Source: Streptomyces sp. Ag109_O5-10
GTDB taxonomy: Bacteria > Actinomycetota > Actinomycetes > Streptomycetales > Streptomycetaceae
Assembly (NCBI RefSeq): GCF_900105755.1
Contig: NZ_FNTQ01000001.1
Location: 5,890,001 to 5,954,000, forward strand
DNA: 64,000 bases
Direction: 5' to 3'
A model generated the notes under the pieces. That model had not been told where the DNA came from. It made no database searches and saw nothing but the letters and a program-made list of their open reading frames with translations. A program made the position numbers and the translations under genes. Below, piece after piece: positions 40,431 to 48,756 of this stretch. Each line of letters begins with the position of its first letter. Within the stretch, counting starts at the first letter, position 1.

Positions 40431-42016
40431 AGGATGTCCTCCGGCGTCGCGGTGTCGGCCGCTTCGGGCGCCGTCTCGCCCGGCGGCCCGCCGTGCGTCC
40501 ACGGGGTGTCCTCCGGGTCGGGCAGCTTGGCGCCGCCGCGCTGCTCGTGCTCGAACAGGGTGAAGACGAGCCGGTCGCCCTTCTCGGGGACCGAACCGGG
40601 TTCGGGTTCCTTGCCGCGGCCCATCTTGTCCAGGACGCGCAGCACCAGGACCCCCTCCGCCTCGTAGCCGGCGAACTCCACCGACTGCGGCTTGCCGCCC
40701 AGTGAGCGGTACGCCTTGGCGCGCTCGCCCAGCTGCGGCCGGTCCTCCGTGCGCACGGTCAGCAGCGGGCGCGGGCTGGGCCGCTTGCCCTCGCTGTACG
40801 CCATGACGACGTCGAGGACCTCGCCCGCGAACGCCTCCCCGGACAGCCGCCGCCCCGCCATCACCAGCGGGTCGTCGAGGGCCTCCTGGGCGTCGAGGCG
40901 GGCCTGTTCGCGCTCGCGCGTCGCCAGCTTGTTCGCGGCGGTCACCGCGTCGTCGCGGCGCGGCTGCGGGGGTTCGCCGGCCAGCACCCGGTCCCGGTGG
41001 CCGGTGAACGACCAGCGGTCGCGCGTCCACCGCTCCTCGACCCGGGCGCCCTCCGGCAGCCCGCGCAGCAGGTCCAGGCCCTGCCAGACCGCGTCCCAGG
41101 TGGGCCGGGTACGGCTCTCCACCAGGGCGCGGATCTCCCGCTCGGCGGCGGTGAGGATCATCAGCCGGTCGTCGGCCTGGAGACCGTCCTCGGCCTCGGC
41201 GAGGGCGGTGCGGGCGCGGTCGTAACGGTCGAAGGCGGGGGCCAGCAGCCGGTTGTCGAAGGCCGGGTCGGTGGCGGGCCCGGCCGGCGGGCAGAGCAAC
41301 TGCCCGTCGCCGTCCCGCGCCAGCTCGGCCACCCGCGCGGCCTGCGCGCCCGTGCTGCCCGCGGGCGGGGCGATCCAGGCGAGCAGGGCGCCCAGGTGCT
41401 GGTCCTCGATGCCGGACTGGCCGGTCGCCCAGTGCCGGGACAGCAGGTCCGTCATGGCGAGGAGCAGGGAGGAACCGGGGACCCGGGCGCGCTCGCCGAA
41501 GTGGGTGAGCCAGCGGCCGAGCAGCGGCACCCTGGGCGGCGCCGGGTAGGGCGCCTCCGGCTCCTGCTCCGCCGTGCGCCGGAACCGCATCGAGCGGCCC
41601 AGCAGCCGTACGTACTCGATGCCCGCGCGGCCCGGGACGATCAACTGGGGTGCGTCCGCGCACAGTTCGACCTCGACCTTGACCCGCTTGCCGGTCTCCG
41701 GGTCGGTCTCGGTGCGCTCGGCCGCCTCGACGCTGTCGGCGTGGGAGTCCAGGTAGGGCAGGACGACGTCGGCGAGCTCGGCGAGGAAGGCGAACCGCAG
41801 GTCGCGGTCGCGCGGCTGGGGTACGACCAGCAGCCGCGGGGCGTCCCGGTCGGTGCCGACCAGGGCGCCCAGCGGGGCACCGGCCTCACCGGCGGTGGTG
41901 AGCGGCACGAAGACCAGCGGGCGGTCGGAGAGGTGCCGGTGGCGGACGGTCGCGGCGGGCTGCGCGGTGCCCGAGCTCACGGCCTCCAGGCGGGCGAGGG
42001 TGGTGATCAGGGACAC
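40427..42016 (-). CDS. 529-aa protein of unknown function between nuclease and helicase
   Basis: Not recognised. It appears to be soluble; no signal peptide or membrane segment is seen. Residues 1-170 look like a mixed alpha/beta domain with strands such as RPLVFVPLTTAG and RLLVVPQPRDRD. The centre (about 180-330) is helical with a Gly/Pro-rich loop LLCPPAGPATD. Residues about 330-410 are charged and helical (AANKLATREREQARLDAQEAL), and a late domain ends in an acidic tail (PEAADTATPEDIL). The GTG at 42016 overlaps the nuclease stop by ten bases and its own stop overlaps the helicase start. It may be the adaptor or end-binding subunit. Confidence 0.75.
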   Translation of the reverse strand: MSLITTLARLEAVSSGTAQPAATVRHRHLSDRPLVFVPLTTAGEAGAPLGALVGTDRDAPRLLVVPQPRDRDLRFAFLAELADVVLPYLDSHADSVEAAERTETDPETGKRVKVEVELCADAPQLIVPGRAGIEYVRLLGRSMRFRRTAEQEPEAPYPAPPRVPLLGRWLTHFGERARVPGSSLLLAMTDLLSRHWATGQSGIEDQHLGALLAWIAPPAGSTGAQAARVAELARDGDGQLLCPPAGPATDPAFDNRLLAPAFDRYDRARTALAEAEDGLQADDRLMILTAAEREIRALVESRTRPTWDAVWQGLDLLRGLPEGARVEERWTRDRWSFTGHRDRVLAGEPPQPRRDDAVTAANKLATREREQARLDAQEALDDPLVMAGRRLSGEAFAGEVLDVVMAYSEGKRPSPRPLLTVRTEDRPQLGERAKAYRSLGGKPQSVEFAGYEAEGVLVLRVLDKMGRGKEPEPGSVPEKGDRLVFTLFEHEQRGGAKLPDPEDTPWTHGGPPGETAPEAADTATPEDIL

Positions 42017-43182
42017 CCGGCCCCCTGAAGTGCCTCCGCCCGCAGGGCCGCGGCCCGGCGCAGGGCCGCCACCGCCGGGTCGGTGGGGTCGCCGCTCTCG
42101 CCGCGCGCCGCCGACAGCACGTCCTGGACGGTGGCCAGCCCGCCCAGCTCGGCGCGGGCCGCGCGGCCCAGCGTGGTCACCTCGTCGGCCGCCCGGGCCC
42201 GCTGGCGGCAGTGGAAGGCCAGCTCACAGGCGGACAGGCACTCGGGCGCGTACGTCGCGGGCACGCTGTCCACGGCCGCCGTGAGCTGCTCCGCCGGCAG
42301 GTCCGGGGCGAAGCAGGTGCCCTCGGGGAGCGCGTCGGCGATGTCCTGGACGCGGGTGAGCCGGGCCAGCTGGCGGGCGGTGACCGCGCGCTGCTTGCGG
42401 ACGTCCACGGCGGCGGCGGTCGGCAGGTTGGCGAAGTCCTTGGGGCAGACGAGCAGCACGTCGTGGCGGACCCGCGGGGCCGGGGTGAGCCGGGCCGCGA
42501 CCTCCTCCAGGGCCAGCACGTACACCGCGGCCTGCCGGGCGGCGGCGCCCACCTTCGCCGGGTCGGCGGAGCCGTCCAGCATCGGGAAGGACTTGATCTC
42601 CACGACCGTCCAGCTGCCGTCCGGGTGCACCACGACCGCGTCCGGCTCCAGGAACGCGGGCGAGCCGGCCACCTCGAGGGCCAGCATCGGATGGTCGAAC
42701 AGCGCCCAGCCGCCCGCCTCGACGGCCTCGCGCAGCGCCAGCGCCGTACGGGCCGTACGCCCCTCGGGCCCGATCGCGGACAGGTCGGGTACGGCGGCCC
42801 GCTCGGCGGGCTCGGCGCCCGGGTCGAGGTGGGTGCGGACCAGCCGCAGCAGTTCGGCGCCGCCGTCCGCCTTCACCCTCGCCTCGAAGACGTTGCCCCG
42901 GGTCAGCGCGAACTGCGACTGGCCGAAGGCCGACGGCGAGCCGAGGGCGCCGGCCAGTACGGTCTTGTCCACCCCGGCGCCGTCCAGGATCGCCCGCCGT
43001 CTGCACCCCGGGTTCGCGGCGAGCGCCGCGAGGGCGCGCGCGTCGAGGGCCTTGGCCGGGACGGCGGGGCCGCGCAGCTCAGCGAGCCGGTGCCGGAGCG
43101 CCGTCCCCCGCGTCTGTGGGGGCAGCGTCCGGTTCGGCTGCGGCGGCGAGCCGGGACTCGCGCTGCGATGGAATTCGCTCAC
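42007..43182 (-). CDS. RecB/Cas4/AddB-like Fe-S cluster nuclease
   Basis: Predicted PD-(D/E)XK nuclease of 391 residues with all hallmarks of the iron-sulphur RecB family. RGNVFE (about 95-100) is a motif I-like helix. Asp181 is in LEPDAVVV, Glu195-Lys197 in VVEIKSFP, and the QxxxY motif is Gln217 to Tyr221. Four candidate cluster cysteines bracket the nuclease: Cys60 (NPGCRRRA) and Cys315, Cys319, Cys325 (PECLSACELAFHC). This is the split used by Cas4, AddB and Dna2. No cas genes or CRISPR array are nearby. The GTG at 43182 is used; it lies 104 bases inside the upstream PAP2 gene. First gene of the nuclease-unknown-helicase set. Confidence 0.82.
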   Translation of the reverse strand: MSEFHRSASPGSPPQPNRTLPPQTRGTALRHRLAELRGPAVPAKALDARALAALAANPGCRRRAILDGAGVDKTVLAGALGSPSAFGQSQFALTRGNVFEARVKADGGAELLRLVRTHLDPGAEPAERAAVPDLSAIGPEGRTARTALALREAVEAGGWALFDHPMLALEVAGSPAFLEPDAVVVHPDGSWTVVEIKSFPMLDGSADPAKVGAAARQAAVYVLALEEVAARLTPAPRVRHDVLLVCPKDFANLPTAAAVDVRKQRAVTARQLARLTRVQDIADALPEGTCFAPDLPAEQLTAAVDSVPATYAPECLSACELAFHCRQRARAADEVTTLGRAARAELGGLATVQDVLSAARGESGDPTDPAVAALRRAAALRAEALQGAGCP

Positions 43183-44032
43183 CCGCCGAAGTCTGGCATC
43201 CGGCACTGACAATCGGGGAGCCTGCGCCGTCCGAGCGCGCTGCGACGAGGGAGGCGCCGGGGGTGATCCGCACCCGGACGAGATCCGCGACCCGCATCAC
43301 GTACGGCGCCAGCAGGTAGCCCATGCCCATCACGAACACGCCCGCCACCGCGTCCAGGAAGTAGTGGTTGGCGGTGCCCATCACGACGATCGCGGTCAGC
43401 AGCGGGTAGGCCACGCCGAGCACCCTGGTCACGCGGTTGCCGCCGTGGCGCCACAGCATCACCCCGCACCACAACGCCCAGCCGCAGTGCAGGCTCGGCA
43501 TCGCCGCGTACTGGTTGGTCATGCCGCCGAGGCCGCGCGGCGCACTGGCGTCGCCGCCCCACCAGCCGTACGAGCTGTACTGGGCCATCGTGTCGACGAA
43601 GCCGTACTTCACGTCCAGCAGCCGCGGCGGGCAGGTGGGCAGCAGGGTGAAGCCGATCAGGCCGATGAACGTGGACGTCATCAGCCAGGTGCGGGCCCGC
43701 TGGTAGATCTCGGCGCGCTTGCGGAACAGGAAGACCAGGATCACCGGGGTGACCAGGTAGTGCAGTGAGGCGTACCAGAAGTCCGCCGGTATGCCGAGCC
43801 ACGCCTCACGCGTGAACAGGCGGTTGAGCGGGTGCTCGGCGTTGAGGTGCAGGGCCTTCTCGATGCGCAGGATCGCCAGGCCGTGGTCGACGGCGGTGGC
43901 GGTGTCCCCGCGCGCGAGCAGGCGGCCGGCGGTGTAGCAGCCGTACACCAGGAGGATCAGCGGCAGCTCGGTCCACCAGCGCAGCGGGGTTCGTGCAGCC
44001 ACCTCGGTGCCCGGTTTCTCGGTCTGCGGCAT
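43079..44032 (-). CDS. PAP2-family membrane phosphatase / AUR1-like
   Basis: Polytopic membrane enzyme of 317 residues with about six helices. The PAP2 active-site pieces are visible as the C2-type AMPSLHCGWALW and the C3-type ANHYFLDAVAG; a C1-like KxxR motif is less clear. Such enzymes dephosphorylate lipid phosphates or transfer head groups, as in inositol-phosphoceramide-like synthases. The last ~50 residues are hydrophilic and Ala/Pro-rich, and the final 104 bases overlap the start of the Fe-S nuclease in another frame; the protein may really end earlier or the nuclease start later. ATG 44032. Confidence 0.82.
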   Translation of the reverse strand: MPQTEKPGTEVAARTPLRWWTELPLILLVYGCYTAGRLLARGDTATAVDHGLAILRIEKALHLNAEHPLNRLFTREAWLGIPADFWYASLHYLVTPVILVFLFRKRAEIYQRARTWLMTSTFIGLIGFTLLPTCPPRLLDVKYGFVDTMAQYSSYGWWGGDASAPRGLGGMTNQYAAMPSLHCGWALWCGVMLWRHGGNRVTRVLGVAYPLLTAIVVMGTANHYFLDAVAGVFVMGMGYLLAPYVMRVADLVRVRITPGASLVAARSDGAGSPIVSAGCQTSAGERIPSQRESRLAAAAEPDAAPTDAGDGAPAPAR

Positions 44033-44254
44033 CCGACTGCCTCCCCCTTCTCGTCCTGTCCGCGCGGCTCCCGGCGGGCCGACCGTGACACTTTACGTTG
44101 CGCGTCCTCCCGCCCATGCGGGGCGCTCAGCACTCAAAGACGCGGAGAGCGCGCACCGGGTTGCCCGCTCCCCGGCCCGTTCCCGGCGTGTCACCAGCCT
44201 GGGCGATGATGGAGGTGTCCCGCTCCCGAATTTCTCCCGAAAGGTTCTCCCTCC

Positions 44255-44851
44255 ATGGCACCGCGCATCCTGCTGGCCCGGCACGGACAGACGGAGTGGT
44301 CGCTGTCCGGCAAGCACACCGGCAGGACCGACGTACCGCTCCTGGAGGAGGGCCGTCGGGGTGCCAAGCTGCTCGGCGAGCGCCTGCACCGGCCGCCGTT
44401 CGACGGCCTCGCCGACGCCGAGATCCGCACCAGCCCGCTGGCACGCGCGCGTGAGACCTGCGAACTCGCCGGCTTCGGCGACCGCGCCGCCCGCTGGGAC
44501 ACGCTGATGGAGTGGGACTACGGGGCGTACGAGGGCCTGACCCCCGCGCAGATCCAGGCGTCCCGGCCGGGTTGGCTGATCTGGCGGGACGGTGTCCCCG
44601 GGGGCGAGTCCCTCGCGGAGGTCACGGCGCGGGCCGACGAGGCCGTGGCCTGGGCGCGCTCGGCCGACCGCGACGTGCTGGTCTTCGCCCACGGGCACAT
44701 CCTGCGGTCGATCGGGGCGCGGTGGCTGGGGCTGCCGCTGGACTTCGCGGCCCGGATCCGGCTGAACCCGACATCCCTGTCGGTGCTGGGGTGGGCTTAC
44801 GGGGAGCCCGCCGTCGAGAGCTGGAACGACGTGGGGCACCTGGCGGGGTGA
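44255..44851 (+). CDS. Histidine phosphatase (phosphoglycerate-mutase-like)
   Basis: Cytosolic phosphatase of 198 residues in the histidine-phosphatase superfamily. The RHG motif is LARHGQTEW with His10, the second arginine and glutamate lie in SPLARARETCEL and LMEWDYGAYEGLTP, and the second histidine is in LVFAHGHILRS. Members act on small phospho-compounds, not necessarily glycolytic ones. It starts at an ATG 11 bases after a CCCGAAAGG stretch and is divergent from the PAP2 gene; no operon partner. Confidence 0.92.
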   Translation: MAPRILLARHGQTEWSLSGKHTGRTDVPLLEEGRRGAKLLGERLHRPPFDGLADAEIRTSPLARARETCELAGFGDRAARWDTLMEWDYGAYEGLTPAQIQASRPGWLIWRDGVPGGESLAEVTARADEAVAWARSADRDVLVFAHGHILRSIGARWLGLPLDFAARIRLNPTSLSVLGWAYGEPAVESWNDVGHLAG

Positions 44852-44918
44852 CGGCGGGGGAGGAACGGCGCCCCCACCCGCCCGCAGCCTTACGCCCGCA
44901 GGCTCACCCCTGTCGGCC

Positions 44919-46415
44919 CTACACCACCCTCGGCGTCGAGGCGTGCCGGTCCAGGAACTCCTGGACCCCGCTCGCCCGGCGGTGCGGCAGCAGTACCCGG
45001 GCCGTGCCCGCCAGCATCCCCTGGATCCGGGACGACTGGACCTGGTCCAGCAGGTCCAGGACCCGCATGCCCGCCGTCGCCGCCTCGTCGGGACGCCCGC
45101 CGCGCGCGAGGTCGTCCGCGAGTTCCGCCGTGTACAGCGCGATGTTCCGTGTGAAGTGCGGGTCCTGCAGATCGGCCGCCCGGTGCGCGTGGCGGGCGGC
45201 GCGCCGCCAGTCGCCCAGCATGGACCAGCACTGCGCCTCCAGGCCCTCCAGCTCGGCCTCTCCGTAGAAGCTCATCCACTCGGGGTCGGCGTCCGAGTGG
45301 CCCCGCTCGAAGAGGGCCTGTGCGCGGGCCAGCGCCTGTTCGGTGCCGGTGCGGTCGGCGAGCCCCGCCCAGCCGCCCGCCTCGCGCAGCGCGAGCAGGG
45401 ACATGAGGCGGGCCGAGCCGAGGGGCCGGCCGACCCGCTGCGCGGCCTGGGCCGCCCGCACCGCCTCCCGGGGCCGCCCGGCGTCCCGCGCCAGGAACGC
45501 GGTGTTGCAGAAGGCGTGCGCCTCCAGCCCGGCGTCCCCGGTCATCCGCGCCGTCGCCAGCGCCTCCGCGTAGTGCGAGCGGGCGTCGTCGAAGCGGCCG
45601 GAGTCGTGGGCCAGCCAGCCCACCGAGATGGCCAGTTCACCGGCGCCCGAATGCAACCGCTCGGCGGTCGTCTGCCGGGTCGCGCCCGCGTCGAGGAGCG
45701 CGTACGCCGCGCGCAGCGGAGCCGCCGCGCGCCGGTACAGGCCGTCCGCGCCGTGCCGGTCGTCCAGCAGCCGGATCCGGCGTACGGCCTCCTCCAGGGC
45801 GGCCGCGTGCGAGGACCCGGGACGGCGCACCGGCCGGTCCGCCGCCACGGCGTCGATGGTGAACCCCAGCGGGCCCAGGGAGGCGGTGGCCACGGTGGCG
45901 CCTCCGCCGGTCATGAATAGGCGACGCAGCACGTCGCTCTCCTCGTAGTTGTCGTGCGTCTCGTACGGGTCCTGCGGGTTCCGCGTCTCGTGCGGGTCAT
46001 GCCGATCGTGCGGGGCATGCCGCTCGTGCGGGTGGTACGGGTCCTGCGGGTCATACGGCTCGACGGCTCCCTGCGTCTCACCCCGGGCGAGAACCAGGGG
46101 CACGTCGCCCGGCGGCCGCGCCGCGCGTCCGCGGACGGACGAGCGGGGCGCGAAACCGAGGTCGGCGAGCGTGCGGCCGGGGAACATATGCAGGAACACC
46201 CGTTCGTAGGCGTAGTTCGGGCAGCGGATCTCACCCGCCTCGACCCGGCCGATGTAGCGCGCGTCACAGCTCACCCGCTCGCCGATCTCGCGGGCGGCGC
46301 GCCGAACGAGCGCGGCGAACTCGGCCGGCGAGTGCCGGCCGCGTACCTGCCGGAAGGCGAGGTTCGGCCGTACCGGCCGATCGGGCTGCGACGAGGTCGT
46401 GGTTGACGACGCCAT
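44919..46415 (-). CDS. HTH / TPR-repeat transcriptional regulator with His-rich tract
   Basis: Predicted regulator of 498 residues of the actinobacterial HTH-plus-TPR type. The N-terminus has an HTH (about 20-75, with AREIGERVSCDARYIGRVEAG). Residues 115-155 form a His/Asp/Pro-rich tract (HERHAPHDRHDPHE) that could bind metal. The rest, about 165-498, is a run of TPR-like helical pairs such as LAISVGWLAHDSGRFDDARSHYAEAL. The hydrophobic GGGATVATASLGPLGFTIDAVA lies before the repeats. ATG 46415 is preceded by AGAGGA. A 16-bp palindrome lies upstream. Similar genes in Streptomyces affect antibiotic production and development. Confidence 0.78.
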   Translation of the reverse strand: MASSTTTSSQPDRPVRPNLAFRQVRGRHSPAEFAALVRRAAREIGERVSCDARYIGRVEAGEIRCPNYAYERVFLHMFPGRTLADLGFAPRSSVRGRAARPPGDVPLVLARGETQGAVEPYDPQDPYHPHERHAPHDRHDPHETRNPQDPYETHDNYEESDVLRRLFMTGGGATVATASLGPLGFTIDAVAADRPVRRPGSSHAAALEEAVRRIRLLDDRHGADGLYRRAAAPLRAAYALLDAGATRQTTAERLHSGAGELAISVGWLAHDSGRFDDARSHYAEALATARMTGDAGLEAHAFCNTAFLARDAGRPREAVRAAQAAQRVGRPLGSARLMSLLALREAGGWAGLADRTGTEQALARAQALFERGHSDADPEWMSFYGEAELEGLEAQCWSMLGDWRRAARHAHRAADLQDPHFTRNIALYTAELADDLARGGRPDEAATAGMRVLDLLDQVQSSRIQGMLAGTARVLLPHRRASGVQEFLDRHASTPRVV

Positions 46416-46531
46416 GGCCGGGTCCTCTCGTGCGAACCGTCGAACCATGCCGGACTCGTGATGAGTTGTCCGAGTGGACCCATGATTCCGGCGGGCAAGA
46501 ACGTACCTGCTGTGTCGGACCCGTGACGCTG

Positions 46532-46547
46532 GGTTTGGCTACAAACC
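46532..46547. promoter_or_regulatory. Palindrome upstream of the HTH/TPR gene
   Basis: GGTTTG-GCTA-CAAACC, perfect 6-bp arms, about 117 bp before the regulator start. Position and symmetry suggest an operator, perhaps for autoregulation. Confidence 0.4.
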
Positions 46548-46670
46548 GGATATCTCATGCACGATCTGCCATGAACTGCCATCCTTTGCGGCTGACTTCC
46601 GCCGTAGCCGTTGACGCGGTGGCGCGTTGGACTTCATGGACTGCAAGAAGGCTGCGCGGTGGAGGCCGGG

Positions 46671-47051
46671 ATGGAGACCAGCCAGGGCAACGATCCTTGT
46701 GACGGTGCGGGATGCGACCTCGTGACGGTGCCGGCCCGGCAGGGCCTGGAGGCGGTCGACATCCTGCGCCGGGGCGCCGGGGAGGCGGTAGGCCCCGTGC
46801 TCCACGACGACGGGGGCGACACCCTCGGCTTCGTGGTGCCGGCCGGTACGGCGGCGGGCTGGGACGTACCCGGCAGCACCTGTACCGAGACCGAGGGGCG
46901 CGGGCTGCGGCTCAGTCCGGAGCCGCCGGTCGAGGGCTCCGACTGGCTGCTGCCGCCCGGCGGGGCCGAGCCGGCGACCGATCCGGCGGTGCTGCGGCGG
47001 GCGCTCGGCGAGGCGGCCCGGATGATCGCGGCGGCGGACAGCTGCCGCTGA
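46671..47051 (+). CDS. Conserved small Streptomyces protein, function unknown
   Basis: Soluble acidic protein of 126 residues. It starts METSQGNDPCDGAGCDL with two cysteines; the body alternates VPARQGLEAVDILRR and LGFVVPAGTAAGWDVPGS and ends with a helix ATDPAVLRRALGEAARMIAAAD. No catalytic motif is seen. The ATG at 46671 is fixed by GGAGG five bases upstream; a GTG at 46659 is an in-frame alternative with no site of its own. It lies 36 bp before the spermidine-synthase-like gene and is likely co-transcribed. Confidence 0.72.
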   Translation: METSQGNDPCDGAGCDLVTVPARQGLEAVDILRRGAGEAVGPVLHDDGGDTLGFVVPAGTAAGWDVPGSTCTETEGRGLRLSPEPPVEGSDWLLPPGGAEPATDPAVLRRALGEAARMIAAADSCR

Positions 47052-47087
47052 ATTTCCCGGACGGCCGCCGCCTGGGAAGATGGCGGA

Positions 47088-47957
47088 ATGGGCAAGTCCA
47101 GGAACTCACGTCGTCGGCCGGCCGCCGCCGAGGCCGTGGTCGAGGCCGTCGACGGCGGCCTGGCCCAGCTCATCCCGGACCCCGACCGGGGCCGGGCCTG
47201 GACGCTGCTCATCGACGGCGCCCCGCAGTCGCACGTCGACCTCGACGACCCTGCGTACCTCTTCTTCGAGTACCAGCGCCGGCTCGGCCACGTCATCGAC
47301 CTGGCCGCACCGCCGGGCAGGCCCGTGCAGGTCGTGCACCTCGGCGGCGGCGCGCTCACGCTGGCGCGGTACGTCGCCGCGACCCGGCCCCGGTCCACCC
47401 AGCAGGTCGTGGAGCGGGACGCGGCCCTCGTCCAGCTGGTGCGGCGCGAGCTGCCGCTGGACGCGAACGCGCGGATACGGGTGCGGTCCGTGGACGCCCG
47501 GGACGGACTGGGCAAGGTTCCGGAGGCGTGGGCGGACCTCGTCATAGCGGATGTGTTCAGCGGGGCACGCACTCCTGCGCACTTGACGTCCACGGAGTTC
47601 CTGGATGCCGTGCGGAGAGTGCTGAGGCCGGGGGGAATGTACGCCGCGAACCTCGCGGACGGGCCGCCGTTGGCCCACCTGAGGGGGCAGATCGCCACCG
47701 CGGGGGCGCGGTTCGCGGAGGTCGCGGCGGTGGCCGACCCTGCGGTGTGGCGGGGGAAGCGGTTCGGCAACGCGGTGCTGGTGGCGGCCGACGTACAGCT
47801 CCCCGTCGCGGAACTGACCCGGCGTTGCGCATCCGATCCGCACCCGGGGCGGGTCGAACACGGGCGTTCTTTGCGGGACTTCACGGGCGGAGCGGTCGCC
47901 GTGACGGACGCGGTGGCGGTGGCTTCGCCTTCACCGCCGCCTTCGGTGTTTCGGTGA
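47088..47957 (+). CDS. Spermidine-synthase-like methyltransferase-fold protein
   Basis: Protein of 289 residues with the polyamine-synthase/AdoMet Rossmann fold. A basic N-terminus (GKSRNSRRRP) leads to the beta-strand-rich N-domain, then the nucleotide motif VVHLGGGALTLARYVAATRP, the acidic VERDAAL, and the catalytic-type VIADVFSGARTPAHLTS. Putrescine-contact residues of true spermidine synthases are not obvious, so the aminopropyl transfer reaction is uncertain. The C-terminus after about residue 265 is Ser/Pro-rich. It lies close behind the small conserved gene, and a dispersed repeat copy follows. Confidence 0.82.
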   Translation: MGKSRNSRRRPAAAEAVVEAVDGGLAQLIPDPDRGRAWTLLIDGAPQSHVDLDDPAYLFFEYQRRLGHVIDLAAPPGRPVQVVHLGGGALTLARYVAATRPRSTQQVVERDAALVQLVRRELPLDANARIRVRSVDARDGLGKVPEAWADLVIADVFSGARTPAHLTSTEFLDAVRRVLRPGGMYAANLADGPPLAHLRGQIATAGARFAEVAAVADPAVWRGKRFGNAVLVAADVQLPVAELTRRCASDPHPGRVEHGRSLRDFTGGAVAVTDAVAVASPSPPPSVFR

Positions 47958-47963
47958 CGCTGC

Positions 47964-48013
47964 GGGCCGGTGGGGGCTGGTCGCGCAGTTCCTCGCGTCC
48001 CTGAAGGGGCGCT
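47964..48013. repeat. Copy of the dispersed GGGGCGCGGGGAACTGCGCG element (reverse, diverged)
   Basis: The sequence reads CGGTGGGGGCTGGTCGCGCA, then TTCCTCGCGTCCCTGAAGGG, the reverse complement of the family element with a few changes. It directly follows the spermidine-synthase-like gene. Its TCCCT/AGGGG end can pair and may act as a terminator. Confidence 0.6.
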
Positions 48014-48127
48014 TCAGCTCGTGTCGGCCACCTGGCTGCGGGCAGTCGTGCCGCAGGGCGGCACGGGTGGGCGCAGCGGTACCCTGCCGGCGCCGGTAAG
48101 CGTCCCCCCGGGGGCCCCAGCCAACAC

Positions 48128-48658
48128 TCAGTAGGTCTCCACCTGCACCTGCGGCGGCCCGTCGTGCCACGTGCAGAACACCGTCACGCGGTCCGTGCTT
48201 CTGCTGAACTCGACGCGGATCCACGTCTCCGTCTTCCAGACCTGCATCGACCAGCCCGTACCCGGCGTCGCCGACACCAGGGACGCGCTCGTGTCGCCCA
48301 GGTCGAAGACCGCCCGGCCGCCGTCCGTGTCGTACGCCTTGACCTGGCCCGAAGCGGAAACGGACGTCGTGGCGGTCGGGCTCACGGTGGCGCCCGGGGT
48401 GCGCGAGGGGGTCGGGGCGGGGGTCGCCGACGGGCGCGGGACGGTGGTGCGGGAGGGGTGCGGGGCGCGGGACGCGGACGGCGCGGGCGACTTGGCGCCC
48501 TGGGGCGTCGGGTCGTCGTCCGCCGCCGTGACGGGAAGCGCGCGGGGCGGGTCGTAGGCCGTGGCCGCCACCACCGTGTGGACGCCCCACCACGACAGCG
48601 TGACCGCCGCGCCCGTGGCGAGCAGCCAGGCCATCACGTGTACGAGTCCTCTGCGCAT
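48128..48658 (-). CDS. Secreted or membrane-anchored protein with Pro/Ser/Thr linker
   Basis: Protein of 176 residues, not recognised. An N-terminal hydrophobic segment (about 8-32, VMAWLLATGAAVTLSWWGV) acts as anchor or signal. A long Pro/Ser/Thr linker (about 45-100) precedes a small C-terminal beta domain (about 103-176) with GRAVFDLGDTSASLVSATPG and WIRVEFSRSTDRVTVFCTWH. The single late cysteine has no obvious partner. ATG 48658; convergent with nothing, and divergent from the response regulator 98 bp away, so it may be a target of the two-component system. Confidence 0.65.
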   Translation of the reverse strand: MRRGLVHVMAWLLATGAAVTLSWWGVHTVVAATAYDPPRALPVTAADDDPTPQGAKSPAPSASRAPHPSRTTVPRPSATPAPTPSRTPGATVSPTATTSVSASGQVKAYDTDGGRAVFDLGDTSASLVSATPGTGWSMQVWKTETWIRVEFSRSTDRVTVFCTWHDGPPQVQVETY

Positions 48659-48756
48659 CGCGGGCCATACTGCCTCAGGGGTACCGCCCTGCGCACTCGA
48701 CCCGAGTTATCCACAGGCTCCGACCGGCGCCTGCCGCATGGCGTACGGTGCGGCGC

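Noticed and set aside
42007..43182. Calling the nuclease cas4
   Set aside because: The nuclease core and cysteine pattern fit Cas4 but equally AddB and Dna2, it is longer than typical Cas4 and stands with a helicase rather than Cas1/Cas2.
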